Assembly: GCA_028817685.1 (NCBI GenBank)
Contig: JAPPPC010000646.1
Location: forward strand, 1 to 7,417
DNA length: 7,417 bases
Source of the DNA: Rhodospirillaceae bacterium
GTDB lineage: Bacteria; Pseudomonadota; Alphaproteobacteria; UBA8366; GCA-2717185
Direction of reading: 5' to 3'
The position numbers and the translations under genes are program-made. Within the stretch, counting starts at the first letter, position 1, and every line of letters starts with the position of its first letter. The notes under the pieces are model-generated. The model did not search any database. It worked only from the letters and a program-made list of their open reading frames with translations, and was not told the origin of the DNA. Positions 4,794-7,417 of the stretch are shown one piece after another.

Positions 4794-6374
4794 ATGACCG
4801 ACACTGGAGACGCCACCAACAACCGGATCGCAGCGCTCGACGGCCGCAACCTTGACGTCATCATCATTGGTGGCGGCATCAGCGGCTCCAGCGCCGTGCA
4901 GTATCTGGCCGCGGCGGGGTTCGACGTGCTGCTGGTGGAGAAGAACGATTTCGCCTCGGCGGCGACCTCGCGCTCCAGCCGGTTGTTGCACAGCGGGTTG
5001 CGCTATCTCGCGCCGCCGAAATCCGTCTGGGATTTTCTCAAGAAGCCGGGCGCCTTCCTGGCCGGCATCGACACGGCGCGCAAGTCGGCCATCGTCGGCG
5101 ACGAATTGCTGGAAAACCTGCCGAACCAGATCCAGCCGACCCGGCTGCTGCTGCCGATCGTCGAGTCCGCGGCGTTCCGCGGCTGGCAGATCGATCTCGG
5201 CGCGCGTTTTCTGAAATGGATCAGTGGCCGTAAGACGCCGCTCAACTATGAACACACGCCGCCGGACGAGGCCCGGCAACTGCCCTTCGTGCGTTGGCTG
5301 CGCGAGGGCAATCAACTCGAAAGTGTGGTCGGGATCGACGATCACCAATTCCACTGGCCGGAACGAATCTGCATCGACAGCATCCTGGACGCGGAGCGCA
5401 TGGGCGCGACGGTTCTGAACTACACGACGGCGGACAGCGTCACGCGGGTGGGCGATCTGTGGCAGGTCGGTCTCGACGGCGGTGCGGCCGGGCGCGCGAC
5501 GGTGACCGGCAAGGTGTTGCTCAATTTCTCCGGCGTCTGGACCGACCGGATCAACGGATCGGTGGCGCCCGACAAGGCGCCGAAGCGTCAGATCGTCGCT
5601 GTCAAGGGCGTTTCGCTGGCGGTGCAGTTGCCGGAAGAATGCCGGGGCGTCGGCATTGCCGGCCTAAACTCCGAAGGCGACGCCATCATGTGCGTGCCCT
5701 GGGGCAAGCTGCACTATATCGGCCCGACCGAGACCGTCTATGAGGGCGATATCGACGATGTGAAGCCGGAGCCGGAAGACGTCGACGAGCTGATCCATGA
5801 GATCAACCGTTTCATGCCCGGTATCAATATGGACCGGTCGAAGATTCTGCATGCTTGGGCGGGGGTGCGGCCGATCACCTACGATCCAGAGCGCGCCAAG
5901 GGGCAGCGCATGCCGTTCAGCGTGATCCACGACTTGGAGCCGGAAGGCTTTCCCAACATGCTGACGGTCACCTGGAACGCGATCATGTATCACCAGCCGA
6001 CCGCGCGTCAGATCGTCAAGGAGGTCCGCCGCCGCAACCGGCCGAGCGGTGCGGCGCAGACACTGCAGTTCGAGGGGTCGCAGGGGCGGACCGACGACTC
6101 GCCGCCCTTCATGGAGGCCTGGCCGGACGTCAGCCGCGCCGACATCGTCCGCGCCGCGGAGAGCGAGCACGCCCGCGATCTGGTCGGCATCCTGTTCCGC
6201 CGCACCGGGCTCGGCTGGTATGTCCGCATCCCGGACGACAAGGTGCGCGAGGCCGCGGAACTGGCCGCCCCGGCGCTCGGCTGGGATGGGGCGGCGATCG
6301 AGCGCGCGGTCGAGGACTACCGTACCTATGTCCGCGAACACCACATGATCGGTGACACAGAATGGTCGGCGTGA
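4794..6374 (+). CDS. GlpD-like FAD-dependent oxidoreductase
   Basis: This belongs to the glycerol-3-phosphate dehydrogenase (GlpD/GlpA) branch of the DAO flavoprotein superfamily, which oxidises an alcohol and passes electrons to quinone at the membrane. It has 526 residues. FAD binding is shown by the N-terminal VIIIGGGISGSSAVQYL (22-38) with the acidic end LLVEK (46-50). The SRSSRLLHSGLRYL block (59-72) matches the family's SSKLIHGGLRYL. AGVRP (356-360) corresponds to the region of E. coli GlpD Arg317. A complete DAO_C-type helical domain follows (about 448-515). Where GlpD has the conserved GGKLTTYR, this protein has WNAIMYHQPTAR (394-405), so the usual lysine and threonine are absent and the substrate may not be glycerol 3-phosphate. 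The gene is divergent from the sulfatase operon and ends 3 bp from the convergent arylsulfotransferase-like gene. Confidence 0.88.
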   Translation: MTDTGDATNNRIAALDGRNLDVIIIGGGISGSSAVQYLAAAGFDVLLVEKNDFASAATSRSSRLLHSGLRYLAPPKSVWDFLKKPGAFLAGIDTARKSAIVGDELLENLPNQIQPTRLLLPIVESAAFRGWQIDLGARFLKWISGRKTPLNYEHTPPDEARQLPFVRWLREGNQLESVVGIDDHQFHWPERICIDSILDAERMGATVLNYTTADSVTRVGDLWQVGLDGGAAGRATVTGKVLLNFSGVWTDRINGSVAPDKAPKRQIVAVKGVSLAVQLPEECRGVGIAGLNSEGDAIMCVPWGKLHYIGPTETVYEGDIDDVKPEPEDVDELIHEINRFMPGINMDRSKILHAWAGVRPITYDPERAKGQRMPFSVIHDLEPEGFPNMLTVTWNAIMYHQPTARQIVKEVRRRNRPSGAAQTLQFEGSQGRTDDSPPFMEAWPDVSRADIVRAAESEHARDLVGILFRRTGLGWYVRIPDDKVREAAELAAPALGWDGAAIERAVEDYRTYVREHHMIGDTEWSA

Positions 6375-6377
6375 GAT

Positions 6378-7358
6378 CTATAGCCGGTTGGAGATTTCAG
6401 CGGAGCCCGGCGCGTAACGATAGGCTCTAAACAGGGCGTTGCTCGGGCCGTGCAGCACGGGGTTCGGGTGATGCATGGGCGCGATGTAGTCCCACACGAT
6501 TTCCCCGTCGCCATCCACTTCGAAGACCCGTCCGCTCAGCGCTTCGCAGATCAGCGAATTGCCGTTGGCGAGCCGCTGGATGCCGCTCATGACAGGGCTG
6601 AAGAAGGTCCATTTCTGCGGATCGACATAGTCCCACACGGTCTCCCCGGTTTCCGGATCGATTTCGAGGGCCCGGGAATGCAGCGGCTGGTAAAGGTTGT
6701 TCATGCCGTTGGCGAACAGCGTGATGTTCCCGTTGGGCAGCATGTCGGCGTTGTGTTGGTGCCCCCAACTCTGATCGCGCTTGTGCCAGACGATGTCTTT
6801 GGTTTTCCGGTCGACGATCACGATGGTGTCGAGGTGGCGGAAGCTGATCAGCAGGTTGCCGTCCAGGGTCGGCGCGACCGAGTTCGCGTGCGCCCATTCG
6901 CCGCGATGGCAATCCGCCGCCAGCGGAAAGGCCTCGAAATCCGCATCTTTGAAATACCATTCCCAGACGAGGTCGCCAGCGGCGTCGACCTCTCGGATGA
7001 CATCGCCGAAGACCGTCTCATTGATTTCGGTGCCGAGAACGCCGCCTATCATCTCGGCGGCCTCCGAACCGTCCAACGCTTCCCGGGACAGGTAGACGGT
7101 GTTGCCGTTCGCAAGCCGGACGAGGTCGTGATGCTGGCTGTGATCGAGATGATCCCACACCACATTGCCGTTCCAATCTAGCTCGAGAATGTGCCCGCCC
7201 TTGGCGCCGGGAATCGGCACGCCCTCCGCTGTCACGATGGAGCACAGGAGGTTCCCGTTGGGCAGCAGATAGGCCTTCGACCCCAGCGGCCCCGGCAAAT
7301 TCCATGTATGCGCCACCGTGCCCTCCATGTCGACGAGATAGCTGGCTTCGTGCCGCAT
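6378..7358 (-). CDS. Arylsulfotransferase-like (ASST) beta-propeller protein, N-terminus probably lost to an in-frame stop
   Basis: Bacterial arylsulfotransferases move sulfate between phenolic compounds through a sulfo-histidine. The 326 visible residues form repeated propeller blades. NGN turns recur (LLPNGN 31, RLANGN 81, LPNGN 207, RLANGN 262) and each is paired with a strand such as ELDWNGNVVWDH, EVDAAGDLVWEW, EIDPETGETVWDY or EVDGDGEIVWDY. Conserved polar sites by analogy with E. coli ASST are His157 and Asn159 in WAHANS, Arg174 in SFRH and His200/His202 in GHQHNADM. The ATG at 7358 has no ribosome site. The frame stays open upstream (KTCPGYTVIAP, which looks like the family's N-terminal strand) until a TAA at 7392-7394, beyond which it is open again. 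The visible start may therefore not be natural. No signal peptide is seen, unlike periplasmic ASST. Some family members have unknown activity, so sulfotransfer is not certain. Confidence 0.8.
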   Translation of the reverse strand: MRHEASYLVDMEGTVAHTWNLPGPLGSKAYLLPNGNLLCSIVTAEGVPIPGAKGGHILELDWNGNVVWDHLDHSQHHDLVRLANGNTVYLSREALDGSEAAEMIGGVLGTEINETVFGDVIREVDAAGDLVWEWYFKDADFEAFPLAADCHRGEWAHANSVAPTLDGNLLISFRHLDTIVIVDRKTKDIVWHKRDQSWGHQHNADMLPNGNITLFANGMNNLYQPLHSRALEIDPETGETVWDYVDPQKWTFFSPVMSGIQRLANGNSLICEALSGRVFEVDGDGEIVWDYIAPMHHPNPVLHGPSNALFRAYRYAPGSAEISNRL

Positions 7359-7417
7359 CGGGGCGATTACCGTGTAGCCGGGACAGGTCTTTTACGGCTG
7401 ATGGTGGAGCAGCACGG
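7359..7417 (-). other. Upstream remnant of the arylsulfotransferase-like reading frame with in-frame TAA
   Basis: In the frame of the downstream gene, 7359-7391 encodes KTCPGYTVIAP, then comes TAA at 7392-7394, then 7395-7415 encodes VLLHHQP in outline before the window edge. Proteins of this family, as I recall them, often begin with a GLL-H-P segment shortly before PGYTL, so the peptides on both sides of the stop look like one original N-terminus. A single change from GAA or AAA to TAA would explain it. The edge prevents seeing the original start. Confidence 0.5.

Noticed and set aside
3778..4797. Plus-strand 339-codon frame opposite the sulfatase
   Set aside because: It is a shadow of the sulfatase, which carries the CxPxR motif and full-length similarity in the other strand.
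6372..6380. Bidirectional terminator between the convergent genes
   Set aside because: The genes are only 3 bp apart, and no GC-rich stem with T-runs is visible around the junction.

Overview
The window is high-GC coding DNA, tightly packed, with alphaproteobacterial-looking proteins. A Rhodospirillales-like or other marine/soil alphaproteobacterium is my best guess, from protein style and base composition only. I see no RNA genes, CRISPR array, insertion sequence or prophage. Nearly every base belongs to a gene, and the only sizeable gaps are a 152-bp divergent promoter region (4642-4793), about 90 bp upstream of parD (1480-1569) and 71 bp upstream of the CoA-transferase (868-938).

Layout, left to right. 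The minus strand carries a family III (CaiB/BaiF) CoA-transferase whose C-terminus runs off the left edge. Next come a ParE toxin and ParD antitoxin, and then a broken leuD-type small subunit of an aconitase-superfamily hydro-lyase. An intact leuC-type large subunit and a choline-sulfatase-like type I sulfatase complete this block. Transcription runs sulfatase -> leuC -> leuD remnant with 22-bp and 3-bp gaps, a clear operon. The CoA-transferase has the same orientation but lies beyond the toxin-antitoxin module. Divergent from the sulfatase is one plus-strand gene, a GlpD-like FAD-dependent oxidoreductase (4794-6374). It converges, with a 3-bp gap, on a minus-strand arylsulfotransferase-like beta-propeller protein (6378-7358) whose natural N-terminus appears to be cut off by an in-frame TAA near the right edge.

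Taken together, the catabolic genes would fit use of a sulfate ester: sulfate removal or transfer (sulfatase, arylsulfotransferase-like protein), oxidation of the released alcohol (FAD enzyme), hydration/dehydration of a hydroxy acid (LeuCD-like) and CoA activation (CoA-transferase). This is inference from co-location and no substrate can be read from the sequence.

The most notable observations are: (1) leuD has lost the core of its domain and its reading frame, leaving leuC without an intact partner here; (2) the arylsulfotransferase-like gene has an apparent nonsense codon; (3) the GlpD-like enzyme lacks the usual GGKxTT-type motif; and (4) a lower-GC parE, with its parD, sits between the metabolic genes beside the damaged leuD. 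I found no clearly new type of system.
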